Assembly (NCBI RefSeq): GCF_011395035.1
Contig: NZ_CP024770.1
Span: 433,785 to 497,784, forward strand
Reading direction: 5' to 3'
Source of the DNA: Pantoea cypripedii
GTDB lineage: Bacteria > Pseudomonadota > Gammaproteobacteria > Enterobacterales > Enterobacteriaceae
DNA length: 64,000 nt
Notes under the pieces: generated by a model
The model's database searches: none
The model's input: only the letters and a program-made list of their open reading frames with translations
Told to the model about the DNA's origin: nothing
Position numbers and translations under genes: made by a program
In this document: one piece after another, positions 1 to 7,550 of the stretch
How the letters are laid out: each line of letters opens with the position of its first letter
How positions within the stretch are numbered: the stretch's first letter is position 1

Positions 1-12
1 ATCGCACTAATA

Positions 13-377
13 TCGCACTAATTATCAATCGTGAAATGATAACTAAGGTTATTATTGCTTCCATCGAAGGCACACAGCCTTCTAAACAGACAAATTAAGG
101 ATTAAGACCATGAAAACTATCAAAGCAATGTCCATCGCCGCTGTCGCTGCTCTTTCACTGATGTCATTTGGCAGCTTTGCTCAGAGCATCTCCGTCACCT
201 CTTCAACACTGGACGGTGCGGAAGCGAAAATCGCCGCTCAGGCAGCACAGCAGGGTGCGCAGTACAAAATTACCGAAGCGAACACCAATAACCGTGTTCA
301 CATGACCGCAGAACTGTACAAATAATGGATGGTCGTACAGGGAAGTGCCGGAAGAGGTCGCCGCAAGGCGGCCTTTT
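13..377 (+). repeat. Direct repeat, left copy (DUF1471 gene with leader and terminator)
   Basis: This stretch is repeated with few differences at 31649-32013. The copy includes the upstream leader, the whole 71-codon gene and the terminator hairpin. The coding parts differ at seven third-codon positions only. Both copies are in the same orientation, so homologous recombination between them could delete or duplicate the 31.6 kb in between, including nifQ, B, A, L and F. Confidence 0.9.
110..325 (+). CDS. Small exported DUF1471 (YhcN/BhsA/McbA-type) protein
   Basis: This 71-residue protein has a Sec signal peptide: a Lys-containing N-terminus, a hydrophobic stretch over about residues 7-20, and probable cleavage after the FAQ/FAQS region near residue 24-25. 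The mature part is about 46 residues and carries the LDGAEAKIAAQAAQQGAQYKI pattern typical of DUF1471 proteins of enterobacteria. Family members such as BhsA and McbA are periplasmic or surface stress proteins linked to biofilm and stress resistance. The exact role here is unknown. An AAGG ribosome site lies at 97-100. The protein is identical to the one encoded at 31746-31961, and a related gene and a pseudogene lie at 31399 and 40390. It is followed by its own terminator, so it is probably monocistronic. Confidence 0.85.
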   Translation: MKTIKAMSIAAVAALSLMSFGSFAQSISVTSSTLDGAEAKIAAQAAQQGAQYKITEANTNNRVHMTAELYK

Positions 378-378
378 C
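356..378 (+). terminator. Rho-independent terminator after the DUF1471 gene
   Basis: A seven-base-pair stem, GGTCGCC/GGCGGCC, with a GCAA tetraloop is followed by a short T run. The matching copy at 31992-32016 has a longer T tract. Confidence 0.75.
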
Positions 379-413
379 CGTTTGTAAGCGGATAAAATAA
401 AAAAACATAAACG

Positions 414-442
414 TTGCTAAATTCATTTCGCTGTGTCTTAAT
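414..442 (+). promoter_or_regulatory. Predicted sigma-70 promoter of cspA
   Basis: TTGCTA (414-419) is followed by a 17-base spacer and CTTAAT (437-442). The E. coli cspA promoter, as I remember it, has the same arrangement (TTGCAT, 17 bases, CTTAAT). Confidence 0.7.
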
Positions 443-449
443 GGCGCCC

Positions 450-622
450 TCGGTTTGGAATACAGACCTTATGAAAGCAGTTTTAGTAAAGCAGTCCTCA
501 GTTCAAGTGTTATCCGCAGATACCCTTCTTCATGAGCCTCCTCCTAAGTGCCAAATAAGTCACTCTCTCATTACAGGCCATTTCTGCCGCTCTTAGTGGC
601 TCATAAATTTAAGGAAGTATCT
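450..622 (+). promoter_or_regulatory. Long cspA-type 5' leader (cold-shock RNA thermosensor)
   Basis: About 170 untranslated bases separate the promoter from the cspA start. The stretch starting near 453 (TTTGGAATACAGACC, then AAAGCAG, TCAAGTGTTATCC and GATACCC blocks) resembles the E. coli cspA leader in order and content. In E. coli that leader refolds at low temperature to expose the ribosome site and stabilise the mRNA. A strong AAGGAAG ribosome site lies at 611-617. The similarity is seen in the sequence; the thermosensor function is inferred from E. coli. Confidence 0.65.
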
Positions 623-835
623 ATGTCTAATAAAATGACTGGTTTAGTAAAATGGTTTAACTCAGATAAAGGTTTTGGCTTTATCACTCCAGACGATGGC
701 AGCAAAGATGTATTTGTACATTTCTCCGCTATCCAGAGTGACAGCTACAAAACCCTCGATGAAGGCCAGAAAGTCTCCTTCACCATCGAAAGTGGCGCTA
801 AAGGCCCTGCGGCCGGAAACGTCACCGCGCTGTAA
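623..835 (+). CDS. cspA: Major cold-shock protein, CspA family
   Basis: This 70-residue single cold-shock domain protein binds single-stranded RNA/DNA and acts as an RNA chaperone. It carries both RNA-binding motifs: KGFGFIT (RNP1) near residues 16-22 and VFVHFS (RNP2) near 30-35. The sequence is close to E. coli CspA along its whole length, ending in AKGPAAGNVTAL. The start was chosen for the AAGGAAG ribosome site seven bases upstream; an upstream extension of the frame would run into the leader. A cspA-like promoter and leader precede it and a terminator follows at 916. It could be a paralogue (CspB/CspG-like) rather than the principal cspA. Confidence 0.92.
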   Translation: MSNKMTGLVKWFNSDKGFGFITPDDGSKDVFVHFSAIQSDSYKTLDEGQKVSFTIESGAKGPAAGNVTAL

Positions 836-915
836 GCCGCGCTGATTATCAGTGGTACTTACAACAGCGATGAAGGCAATAGCCTGAGCAGCTAAGCTCT
901 ACTGATAATAAAATG

Positions 916-939
916 AACCCGCCCAGTGCGGGTTTTTTT
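916..939 (+). terminator. Terminator downstream of cspA
   Basis: The stem AACCCGC/GCGGGTT with a five-base loop is followed by a run of Ts (to 938). It lies about 80 bases after the cspA stop. Confidence 0.85.
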
Positions 940-1082
940 ATTGCATTAATTTTGGACGACCACTCTCTTTCCTGTCTGGAAAAGGGACGGATCAGAGTTA
1001 CTCATTGAATCAGCCTCGGCTGATGCATATTCCGACCCAATTCGATCACCAATTCCGGCGTAACCGACCACGCGCCGATTGA
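940..1082. other. Intergenic stretch, possible gene debris
   Basis: There is no gene here that I can support. The minus strand stays open through this stretch downstream of the acetyltransferase stop and reads RRVVGYAGIGDRIGSEYAS. It may be the end of a decayed transposase or other gene, but I cannot name a family. Confidence 0.25.
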
Positions 1083-1850
1083 TCACGGGACGGACAGAGC
1101 GAAGTGGTTCGCCAGTACATGAGCAATGTCGTTTTCCGCCAGCGTCTGTTTTTCCACGCCATCTGCAGTGACCGTCTTCAGCATATCGCCCAGCAGGATT
1201 AGCCGTCCCTCGGGACGGTGCTGCACGATCAGCAGTTTCTGTACAAAGATCGCATCGGGGTGGGTGGAGTTGAGATAGTTGGCCGGGACGAAATCGACCC
1301 ATTCCTGGGGTGACAGATCAAAGCCGTATTGATTCGCCCATTCACCCTCCACCTTCGCCTGCAGCAGGTAGTTGCCATGCGCGTCACAGGTGAGTCGGAA
1401 AGTGTCGAAATCCTGCACGATATCGGTATCGAGCCTGTCTAAGGCCACCGGCGCGCGGATACCGTAGCTACCGAACCCAAGGTCGCAAAGCCACTGACGG
1501 CCATCGACTTCAGCAATTAACGCCATATGGGTCTTCGGTCGGCGCGCTGGGTAGAACATCGGCCGTGCCGCGATGAAACGGTAGGGAATACCTAACGCTT
1601 GCAGCGCCATGGCAAATAGCCCGTTGACCTCATAGCAGTAGCCACCCCGGCCATGATTCAGTAGCTTGTCGGCAATGTCTTCCGGCACCAGTGAGACGAC
1701 TTTGCCGGCCTGCACATCCAGATTCTCAAATGGCACCGAAAAGAGTTGATGGCGCATGATGGCGTGCAACGTGGCAGTATCGGCAGCCGCATGCCCGGAA
1801 TAGTTAATACGATGGAAATAGGTGGAAAGATCGAAATTGTCGCTATGCAT
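1083..1850 (-). CDS. nhoA: Arylamine N-acetyltransferase
   Basis: This 255-residue cytoplasmic enzyme transfers acetyl groups from acetyl-CoA to arylamines, hydrazines or N-hydroxyarylamines. The catalytic triad is visible: Cys72 in RGGYCYE, His108 in KTHMAL and Asp123 in LCDLGFG. Length is slightly below the 270-280 usual for enterobacterial NhoA, with the shortfall at the C-terminus. The start has a GGGAGG ribosome site. The gene is divergent from a MocR-type regulator, with a palindrome in between, which suggests that regulator controls it. The physiological substrate is unknown; a role against aromatic amines or plant-derived amines is inference. Confidence 0.88.
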   Translation of the reverse strand: MHSDNFDLSTYFHRINYSGHAAADTATLHAIMRHQLFSVPFENLDVQAGKVVSLVPEDIADKLLNHGRGGYCYEVNGLFAMALQALGIPYRFIAARPMFYPARRPKTHMALIAEVDGRQWLCDLGFGSYGIRAPVALDRLDTDIVQDFDTFRLTCDAHGNYLLQAKVEGEWANQYGFDLSPQEWVDFVPANYLNSTHPDAIFVQKLLIVQHRPEGRLILLGDMLKTVTADGVEKQTLAENDIAHVLANHFALSVP

Positions 1851-1903
1851 AATGCCTCCCTGACTGGATGGTGTTCGACACTATAGATGGCACACCGCTT
1901 CGT

Positions 1904-1940
1904 CTGTATAGTCAGATTTATCGAAAATCAGACTGTACAG
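1904..1940. promoter_or_regulatory. 37-bp palindromic operator between nhoA and the MocR regulator
   Basis: The left arm CTGTATAGTCAGATTT (1904-1919) and the right arm AAATCAGACTGTACAG form a near-perfect inverted repeat around a short AT-rich centre. It lies between the two divergent genes and ends six bases before the ATG at 1947. It is a strong candidate operator for the adjacent GntR-type DNA-binding domain. Confidence 0.7.
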
Positions 1941-1946
1941 ATCGTC

Positions 1947-3371
1947 ATGTCCGTCCCATCCCTGCCGTCCTCTCATTACCGCCGGATCGCTGAAATGCTG
2001 CGGCTTACCCTTGCCTCAGGTGCGTTGCGACCCGGCGATCGAATGATCTCCGCTCGTAAACTGGCCGAACGCGAGCAGGTCAGCCTGCCAACGGCACTGG
2101 AAGCACTGCGTTGCCTTGAGGCGGAAGGCCTGATTGTCGCCCGACCGCGCTCAGGCTACTTCGTCAGCCGGAGCCTGGTCGGGCAGCCATCCCAGGCGTT
2201 GCCCGGCCCCGTGCCGGTGACAATGTCAGCCGTCGCGCGTTCACTGTTCAGCAGCGCAGAATCTCGTCTGGTGCCGCTCGGGGCAGCGCTGCCCGATCCC
2301 GCCTGGCTGCCGACAGATACCCTGCAGCGGGCGCTGCAGGCCGCAGGTCGTCGCCTGGAGGCGCGTGGGCAGAGTTACAGCCTGCCTCCGGGCAGAGCAG
2401 ATCTGCGTAGTAAGATTGCTGCACGCGCTGCACAGTGGGGGGCCCGTTTTAGTTCGGATGATCTCGTCATCACTGCTGGCGCGACGCAGGCGCTGCGTCT
2501 GGCTCTCCGCGCCGTGTGCCAGCCGGGCGATGTGGTGGCGATCGAGCAGCCTGCCTACTTCGGTACGCTCCTGCTGCTGGAGGACTTAGGCCTGAAGGCA
2601 CTGCAAATCCCCACGGATCCAGCCGAAGGTTTGTTGCTGGCACCGCTTGCTGAAGCCATTGAGTGCCACCGTCCCGCTGCCGTGCTGGCCTCGCCCACGG
2701 TGCAAAATCCGCTCGGTGCCAGCATGCCCGTGGCGCGTAAACGGGAACTTGTGGCCATGCTGGCACGGGCGGGCATCCCTTTCATTGAGGATGATGTGTA
2801 TGGCGATCTGGCGGGCGAGGGGCAGCGTCCTCCGGCCTGTAAAGCATTCGACCTGAGCGGAAATGTTATCTACTGCAGTTCGTTGTCCAAAACCCTTGCG
2901 CCGGGCTGGCGCATCGGTTGGATTGCGGCTGGACGCTATCATGCACAGGTATTGCAGGCTCGCATGGCCGGAGACTGGGCAGGCGCGCCGCAGCTTGAAG
3001 CCGCGGCGAGTGAAGTACTGGCAAGTGGCGACTACGAACGACATCTGCGACGCCTGAAATTGCGGATCGCAGAGGGGGTGCAAGCCGTCATCACCAGTGT
3101 CGAGGCGAGCTTTCCGCCCGGCACACGAATTGCCATGCCAGCAGCCGGGTTCTTGTTGTGGGTAGAACTGCCGCACCCGATAGATGCGCTGGAGGTACAT
3201 CGTCGCGCGCTGGCGCTGGGCATTGGTGTCAGCCCGGGCCCCCTGTTTTCTCCTGGCGCAGAATTGCAGAACTTTCTGCGATTAAACTGTGCGAACGAAC
3301 CCACGGCCCAGTTGCTAAAGGCAGTGGAACAGATCGGCGCGCTGTGCCATGAACTGGCTGCTGAACTTTAG
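1947..3371 (+). CDS. MocR/PdxR-type GntR regulator with aminotransferase-like domain
   Basis: This is a two-domain transcription factor of about 474 residues. Residues 1-75 form a winged-helix GntR domain (the ISARKLAEREQVSLPTAL helix-turn-helix, then the RPRSGYFV wing). A linker leads to a fold-type I aminotransferase domain with a PLP lysine in SSLSKTLAPGWRIGWI near residue 315. In the MocR family the PLP domain senses vitamin B6 or amine ligands rather than catalysing transamination. I chose the ATG at 1947 because an earlier ATG at 1887 would put the 37-bp operator inside the coding sequence. It is divergent from the arylamine acetyltransferase gene. PdxR itself normally neighbours pdxST, absent here, so a different regulon is likely. 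Confidence 0.88.
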   Translation: MSVPSLPSSHYRRIAEMLRLTLASGALRPGDRMISARKLAEREQVSLPTALEALRCLEAEGLIVARPRSGYFVSRSLVGQPSQALPGPVPVTMSAVARSLFSSAESRLVPLGAALPDPAWLPTDTLQRALQAAGRRLEARGQSYSLPPGRADLRSKIAARAAQWGARFSSDDLVITAGATQALRLALRAVCQPGDVVAIEQPAYFGTLLLLEDLGLKALQIPTDPAEGLLLAPLAEAIECHRPAAVLASPTVQNPLGASMPVARKRELVAMLARAGIPFIEDDVYGDLAGEGQRPPACKAFDLSGNVIYCSSLSKTLAPGWRIGWIAAGRYHAQVLQARMAGDWAGAPQLEAAASEVLASGDYERHLRRLKLRIAEGVQAVITSVEASFPPGTRIAMPAAGFLLWVELPHPIDALEVHRRALALGIGVSPGPLFSPGAELQNFLRLNCANEPTAQLLKAVEQIGALCHELAAEL

Positions 3372-3544
3372 CTGCTACGCAATATCGCTCTTTCAGGGCG
3401 ACTACCGCTGTCACCGGCATCGAACCGTGTTCCGGAAAAAAGTTCACCATCGCCATGTGTAGCGTTAAGTCGTTAAAGTAACTTGCATTGGGTGTGATTT
3501 TTCTTTGTAATGATTTACACACCTGATTAAGCGAGGAGAATACC

Positions 3545-3769
3545 GTGGGGGATTTTGAACGTATATTCGGAGCAGGGAAAAGCGTTGAATCTATGATTGA
3601 TGGAATTAACCAGGACTATTTTCATGAAGCGCTGATAAATAATTCAAAGAGAACGTTTAAATCTTATAAAGAGGCAAGTGAATGGGCAAGGAAAAACCCA
3701 GGTAAAGTGATCATTAAATCTCAGTGGGGTGAGGGATATGAAGAAAAATGGCCATCTTCATCAGAGTGA
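3545..3769 (+). CDS. Hypothetical 74-residue protein
   Basis: I do not recognise this short, charged, soluble protein. It has a GTG start with a well-placed AGGAGA ribosome site at 3534-3539, which is the main support for it being real. The sequence contains an EASEWARKNPGKVIIKS stretch. There is no signal peptide or membrane segment. AT content rises from here to about 4.7 kb compared with the neighbours, which suggests transferred DNA. Confidence 0.6.
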   Translation: MGDFERIFGAGKSVESMIDGINQDYFHEALINNSKRTFKSYKEASEWARKNPGKVIIKSQWGEGYEEKWPSSSE

Positions 3770-3856
3770 GTCACACATCTTTAACCTGTTATTTTTTCTC
3801 AATGCTTAGAAAGGTGCCTGAATTCAACGGCTGTGTTCACATCCATCACTGTTATT

Positions 3857-4465
3857 TTATTCATTTTCTAACTCTTTATCCTTTCTCAGCATTTCTGCTA
3901 TTTCCGCATCTCTTACTTTTTGATAGTGTTCCCTGGAATACTGAGGAGAAACCAGGTCCAGGTAAGCATGCTTTGTTAGCTCCTTATAAAGGGTTTGGTC
4001 CTGGTATATGCTGGCATCTATTATTTCGTTGTTGTATTTTCTAAATATTGCTGAAAGCAAATGAAAAATGTCATAGTATTCTTCTCCAATCATTAATAAC
4101 ACATCAAGCTGCGCAAGTTCTGCTTCGGTGGGTTTGATATAACTCATTTTTATCTTTCTGTTAAAATCAGTCAGATTTAGTAATGGATCAAGAAAGAATT
4201 TTTTCTTGTATTTATACTTAGTGATTTGTGTGAGTGTAAAGCCGACGGCGTAATAAATATTATTAAAACAGTGATCGATATGCTCACTTTCGAACTCTTT
4301 CCAAAAGAAATTACGAGAGGAGTAATAATCATGTAAAGCAGAGAAAAGAGTTTCTGAAATTTCTATTCTGCTGAAATATAATTCGTGTCTTTTTAGATCG
4401 GCCGCAGACACTTTACTTATATCTAACCTGTAAGATAAATGACTGGGGAAAAATTTTATGCTCAT
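3857..4465 (-). CDS. Hypothetical AT-rich protein
   Basis: This 202-residue soluble protein belongs to no family I recognise. It is rich in Lys, Tyr and Phe, has no signal peptide, and ends in a charged helix (EIAEMLRKDKELENE). The ATG at 4465 was chosen over one eight codons earlier because an AAGGAAG ribosome site lies about six bases before it. Base composition is much more AT-rich than the flanking genes. Together with the small gene at 3545 this suggests a foreign insertion, perhaps a toxin/immunity or phage remnant, but nothing in the sequence proves that. Confidence 0.6.
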   Translation of the reverse strand: MSIKFFPSHLSYRLDISKVSAADLKRHELYFSRIEISETLFSALHDYYSSRNFFWKEFESEHIDHCFNNIYYAVGFTLTQITKYKYKKKFFLDPLLNLTDFNRKIKMSYIKPTEAELAQLDVLLMIGEEYYDIFHLLSAIFRKYNNEIIDASIYQDQTLYKELTKHAYLDLVSPQYSREHYQKVRDAEIAEMLRKDKELENE

Positions 4466-4732
4466 GTTAGCTTCCTTGTTTTTCATCATTCACGAAGACC
4501 AATCTATCATTGTTAGTCGAAGTGAGAATCTAATTCAAGCTGGAATTTAATTTTCGCGACAGTCTGAGTTTAGGCTTTCTTATGAATTGCTGGTCTTAGG
4601 GAAATTTAATACATACATAAGTTATGTTTTTATCGGGTTCTTGAGTTTTGAGTCAAAATTTTTATCAAGAGTGTTTATAGATTAAGGCCTGCTATCACCA
4701 TCAATCAGAAGCAGGCATTATTTACAATACTC

Positions 4733-5608
4733 CTATATCTGCGCTGTCTCAGAAATCCTCAGTGTCCTGATTAACAGGTCATAGAACCGGTCAACCGCCT
4801 CAGCCCCCTTTGAAGCACGGCTTCTGAACACGGCCACCTCCATCGGTTCCAGCGGTCCCAGCCTGTGATCGCTGCCCAGAATATCCAGGTGAGGAGGGGC
4901 ACTGCATTGCGTCAGCACTGCAACAGCTAATCCACTTTCCACTGCGGCGATCTGTCCGGCCAGGCTGGAGCTATGATAAACCACCTTATAGCGACGCCCC
5001 TGCAATGCCAGGGCGTTAATGGCACTACGCCTGGCGAGACTTTCACTTTCATAAACTGCAATCGGCAAGGGATCCCGTCGCCAGACTTCGAATTGTGGGC
5101 AACCGACCCACACTATCGGCTCGTAAAATAATAACGTCCCCTGATTGGGATATTCCCGGGAGACCAGTGCCAGATCCAGATCCCCACTCTCTACGCGAGG
5201 GATCAGTGAAGTTGATTGTTCGCAACTCAGCTCGATTTCCACTGAACCATGATGCAGGGCGAACTTTTTGAGCGCGGGAGTCAGGTATTTTGCTGCATAG
5301 TCGTCAGGTACGCCCAGCCGGATTCGGCCAGCAACCTCTTTCCCGCGAAATGCTGCTTGCGTTTGAGCATGCAGATCGAGCATGCGGCGTGCATATCCCA
5401 GCAATTTCTGCCCCTCTGCCGTGAGCTGTAATTGACGCGGTCCACGCATCAGTAGCTGGCAACCCAGCGCAGATTCCAGCTTTTTAAGTTGCATACTGAC
5501 TGCCGACTGGGAGCGGTGAACTTCTGGTGCCGCAGCAGAAAGCGATCCTGCATCCACTACCGCAACAAAGCATTTAAGCCAGTCCACCTGAAGATCCTGA
5601 AATGTCAT
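4733..5608 (-). CDS. LysR-family regulator
   Basis: This regulator of about 291 residues has an N-terminal winged helix-turn-helix (LSAAAPEVHRSQSAVSMQLKKLE) and a periplasmic-binding-like effector domain from about residue 80. I chose the start at 5608 because the longer frame to 5647 would swallow the perfect inverted repeat at 5620-5638. It is divergent from azlC/azlD, so it is probably the regulator of that exporter, by analogy with amino-acid exporter/LysR pairs such as ArgP-ArgO. The effector cannot be read from sequence. Confidence 0.88.
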   Translation of the reverse strand: MTFQDLQVDWLKCFVAVVDAGSLSAAAPEVHRSQSAVSMQLKKLESALGCQLLMRGPRQLQLTAEGQKLLGYARRMLDLHAQTQAAFRGKEVAGRIRLGVPDDYAAKYLTPALKKFALHHGSVEIELSCEQSTSLIPRVESGDLDLALVSREYPNQGTLLFYEPIVWVGCPQFEVWRRDPLPIAVYESESLARRSAINALALQGRRYKVVYHSSSLAGQIAAVESGLAVAVLTQCSAPPHLDILGSDHRLGPLEPMEVAVFRSRASKGAEAVDRFYDLLIRTLRISETAQI

Positions 5609-5619
5609 ACCCGCCTCAT

Positions 5620-5638
5620 CTATTCGGTATTCGAATAG
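5620..5638. promoter_or_regulatory. Perfect inverted repeat upstream of the LysR gene
   Basis: CTATTCG and CGAATAG flank a five-base spacer, giving 14 paired bases without mismatch. It lies in the LysR/azlC divergent intergenic region and contains a T-N11-A core, as expected of a LysR-type binding site. Confidence 0.6.
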
Positions 5639-5723
5639 TATAAACATGAATTATCCGTTTTTATCAACAAGGTTATCCCGGCATAGTCATGGCTGAAAGT
5701 GCATACAGACGAAGGATTAGGCG

Positions 5724-6440
5724 ATGGTTAGCCCTCATAGCAGGATGTATCAACTGGACAGGACATTGGTCTGGTCTGGCTTCCGACAGCTTTTACCCGT
5801 ATCAGTATTTGTCATGATCTTCGGTGCGGCGTTCGGTCTGGCGGCAACCCAGCAAGGTCTCAGCCATCAGACTGCTGCCACAATGAGCACGCTGGTTTTT
5901 GCCGGTTACGCCCAGTTTGCGGCGCTGGATCTATGGGGATCTCAGGTTCCGATCATCACACTGGCATTGACGGTTTTCGCCATCAATGCCCGACATCTTC
6001 TGATGGGAGCCACTTTATATCCGTGGCTGCGTGTATTACCGTCAGCTAAAAAATACGGCGTGATGCTGGTTGTTTCCGACGCTAATTGGGCGATGTCAAT
6101 CCAGGCATTCAGCCGAGGTCAACCTGGCTTCGGTCTGTTGTTTGGTGGTGGCCTGGCGCTCTGGTCTTTTTGGGTACTCGGTACTTTACTCGGTCTTTAT
6201 TTTGGCAATGCCGTTGGGGATGTTAAAAGCCTGGGGCTGGACATGGTCATGGGCTGTTTCCTGCTCGCGATGGTCTTTGAAGGCGAAAAGAACCTGAGGA
6301 TACTTTTTATCTGGATAGTCGCAGCCATCTCATCACTGGTGGCTTACCGGTATCTGCCGGAAAACAGCCACGTCATTGTTGGCGCGCTGGCGGGTGGTAT
6401 TGCTGGAATAACGTCAGGAGCGGCGAAAAATGAATATTGA
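5724..6440 (+). CDS. AzlC-family branched-chain amino acid exporter, large subunit
   Basis: This 238-residue integral membrane protein has about seven hydrophobic segments and the AzlC-family signatures FGAAFG and FAINARHLLMGATL. It resembles YgaZ/AzlC, which pairs with a small AzlD/YgaH partner to export branched-chain amino acids such as valine or their analogues. A GAAGGA ribosome site precedes the ATG. It overlaps the downstream azlD by 11 bases, indicating translational coupling. It is divergent from a LysR gene. The substrate is inferred from the family only. Confidence 0.87.
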   Translation: MVSPHSRMYQLDRTLVWSGFRQLLPVSVFVMIFGAAFGLAATQQGLSHQTAATMSTLVFAGYAQFAALDLWGSQVPIITLALTVFAINARHLLMGATLYPWLRVLPSAKKYGVMLVVSDANWAMSIQAFSRGQPGFGLLFGGGLALWSFWVLGTLLGLYFGNAVGDVKSLGLDMVMGCFLLAMVFEGEKNLRILFIWIVAAISSLVAYRYLPENSHVIVGALAGGIAGITSGAAKNEY

Positions 6441-6738
6441 AACCTCAGGAACAGGGGCGCTGATCATTATTCTGGTGATGGCATTGGTCACCCTGGTAAC
6501 CCGTTGGGCGGGAGTTTACATTATGTCACTGGTGCCGATCGGTGACAGAATTAAGTTGTTCATCCAGGCCATGTCGGGTTCCGTACTGGTGGCCATCCTG
6601 ACACCGATGGCGGTGACGGGGGATAATGGTGCACGCATGGCATTGCTGACTACCGCAGTGATGATGCTGTTGCTGAAAAAGCCTTTACCGGCGATCAGTT
6701 GCGGTATAATCGTGGCGGCTTTCATCAGGAGCTTTTAG
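6430..6738 (+). CDS. AzlD-family exporter small subunit
   Basis: This 102-residue protein has four predicted membrane helices, the size and arrangement of AzlD/YgaH. The LVTRWAGVYIMS motif near residues 20-32 fits the conserved TR..P/W region of the family. It starts inside the end of azlC, so the two would be made together as an exporter complex in the inner membrane. An alpha/beta-hydrolase gene follows 13 bases later, probably in the same operon. Confidence 0.85.
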   Translation: MNIETSGTGALIIILVMALVTLVTRWAGVYIMSLVPIGDRIKLFIQAMSGSVLVAILTPMAVTGDNGARMALLTTAVMMLLLKKPLPAISCGIIVAAFIRSF

Positions 6739-6751
6739 TTATTCTCACACA

Positions 6752-7489
6752 ATGGGGATCGAAGTGAATACTGTTCCACGCTCAATTGTTCTGATTCCTG
6801 GCTACATGCTGGATGAGACACTCTGGGATAAATTCAGGGAAAACCTGACGAAAGAATGGTCCGTTTTTAACGCGTCACTCAGCGGTGGAAAGACCATCAG
6901 GGAAATAGCCCATGCTCTTGCTGATCATCTTCCGCCCAAATTCGTCCTGGTGGGTTTCTCGTTAGGTGGATATATTGCCAGGCAGCTGGCAGCGGATTTT
7001 CCGCATCGGGTGGATGCATTAGTGATTATCGCCAGTTCCCTGCGTGAAGATACCGAACAACAGATGGAATCAAAGCAGCAAGCCATACAGGCGCTCTCGG
7101 CATCGACTTTCAAAGGACTGAGCCGTATATCGATCGCCAAATCACTACATCCGCGTAATGCATTGGATACAAAGCTGATTTCTCATATTAAACAGATGGG
7201 ATGTCGTTTGGGTTACCAGGCGTTTGTCGATCAGTCATCACTACGCCGTACCGATGTTCCGGCCACAACAATCCGTTGTCCAACATTGGTTATTGCGAGT
7301 GCTAATGATGGTCTTCGCTCCATGGAGGAAGCGAGTGAATTAGTTGCAGCGATACCCAACGCCTCACTGCAGATTGTTGACGGAAGTGGGCACATGATCC
7401 CATTGGAACAACCTGAAGAGCTGGCTCAGACTATTATCCAATGGCTGATGGTGGCGGAATCACACCAGGAAGGTGATGTCATAAAATAA
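6752..7489 (+). CDS. Alpha/beta hydrolase
   Basis: This cytoplasmic hydrolase of about 245 residues has the alpha/beta-hydrolase fold. The nucleophile elbow is GFSLGG with Ser70. Asp in SANDGLRS and His in GSGHMIPLEQP complete the triad in the expected order. The HMIPLEQPEEL ending is common in 3-oxoadipate enol-lactonase-like and esterase-like members, but the substrate cannot be deduced. Its position 13 bases after azlD suggests co-transcription with the exporter, so it may modify an exported amino-acid derivative; that is inference. A GTG at 6764 is an alternative start. Confidence 0.82.
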   Translation: MGIEVNTVPRSIVLIPGYMLDETLWDKFRENLTKEWSVFNASLSGGKTIREIAHALADHLPPKFVLVGFSLGGYIARQLAADFPHRVDALVIIASSLREDTEQQMESKQQAIQALSASTFKGLSRISIAKSLHPRNALDTKLISHIKQMGCRLGYQAFVDQSSLRRTDVPATTIRCPTLVIASANDGLRSMEEASELVAAIPNASLQIVDGSGHMIPLEQPEELAQTIIQWLMVAESHQEGDVIK

Positions 7490-7523
7490 AACAGTTATGT
7501 GGAGAGTAAACCCCACATAACTG
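7485..7523 (-). terminator. Terminator of the hns-like gene
   Basis: An 11-bp perfect stem, CAGTTATGTGG/CCACATAACTG, is followed on the minus strand by TTTTATTTTAT. It lies between the convergent hydrolase and hns-like genes and may work in both directions. Confidence 0.75.
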
Positions 7524-7550
7524 CCCGCAATAATTAAGACTGAAACGCAA

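Noticed and set aside
414..596. A 60-codon frame upstream of cspA
   Set aside because: It lies over the cspA promoter and the leader similar to the E. coli cspA 5' UTR, so it is explained as untranslated RNA.
946..1082. Possible transposase C-terminus (RRVVGYAGIGDR) after the acetyltransferase gene
   Set aside because: The stretch is too short, with no inverted repeats or transposase catalytic motif, so I list it only as unexplained intergenic DNA.
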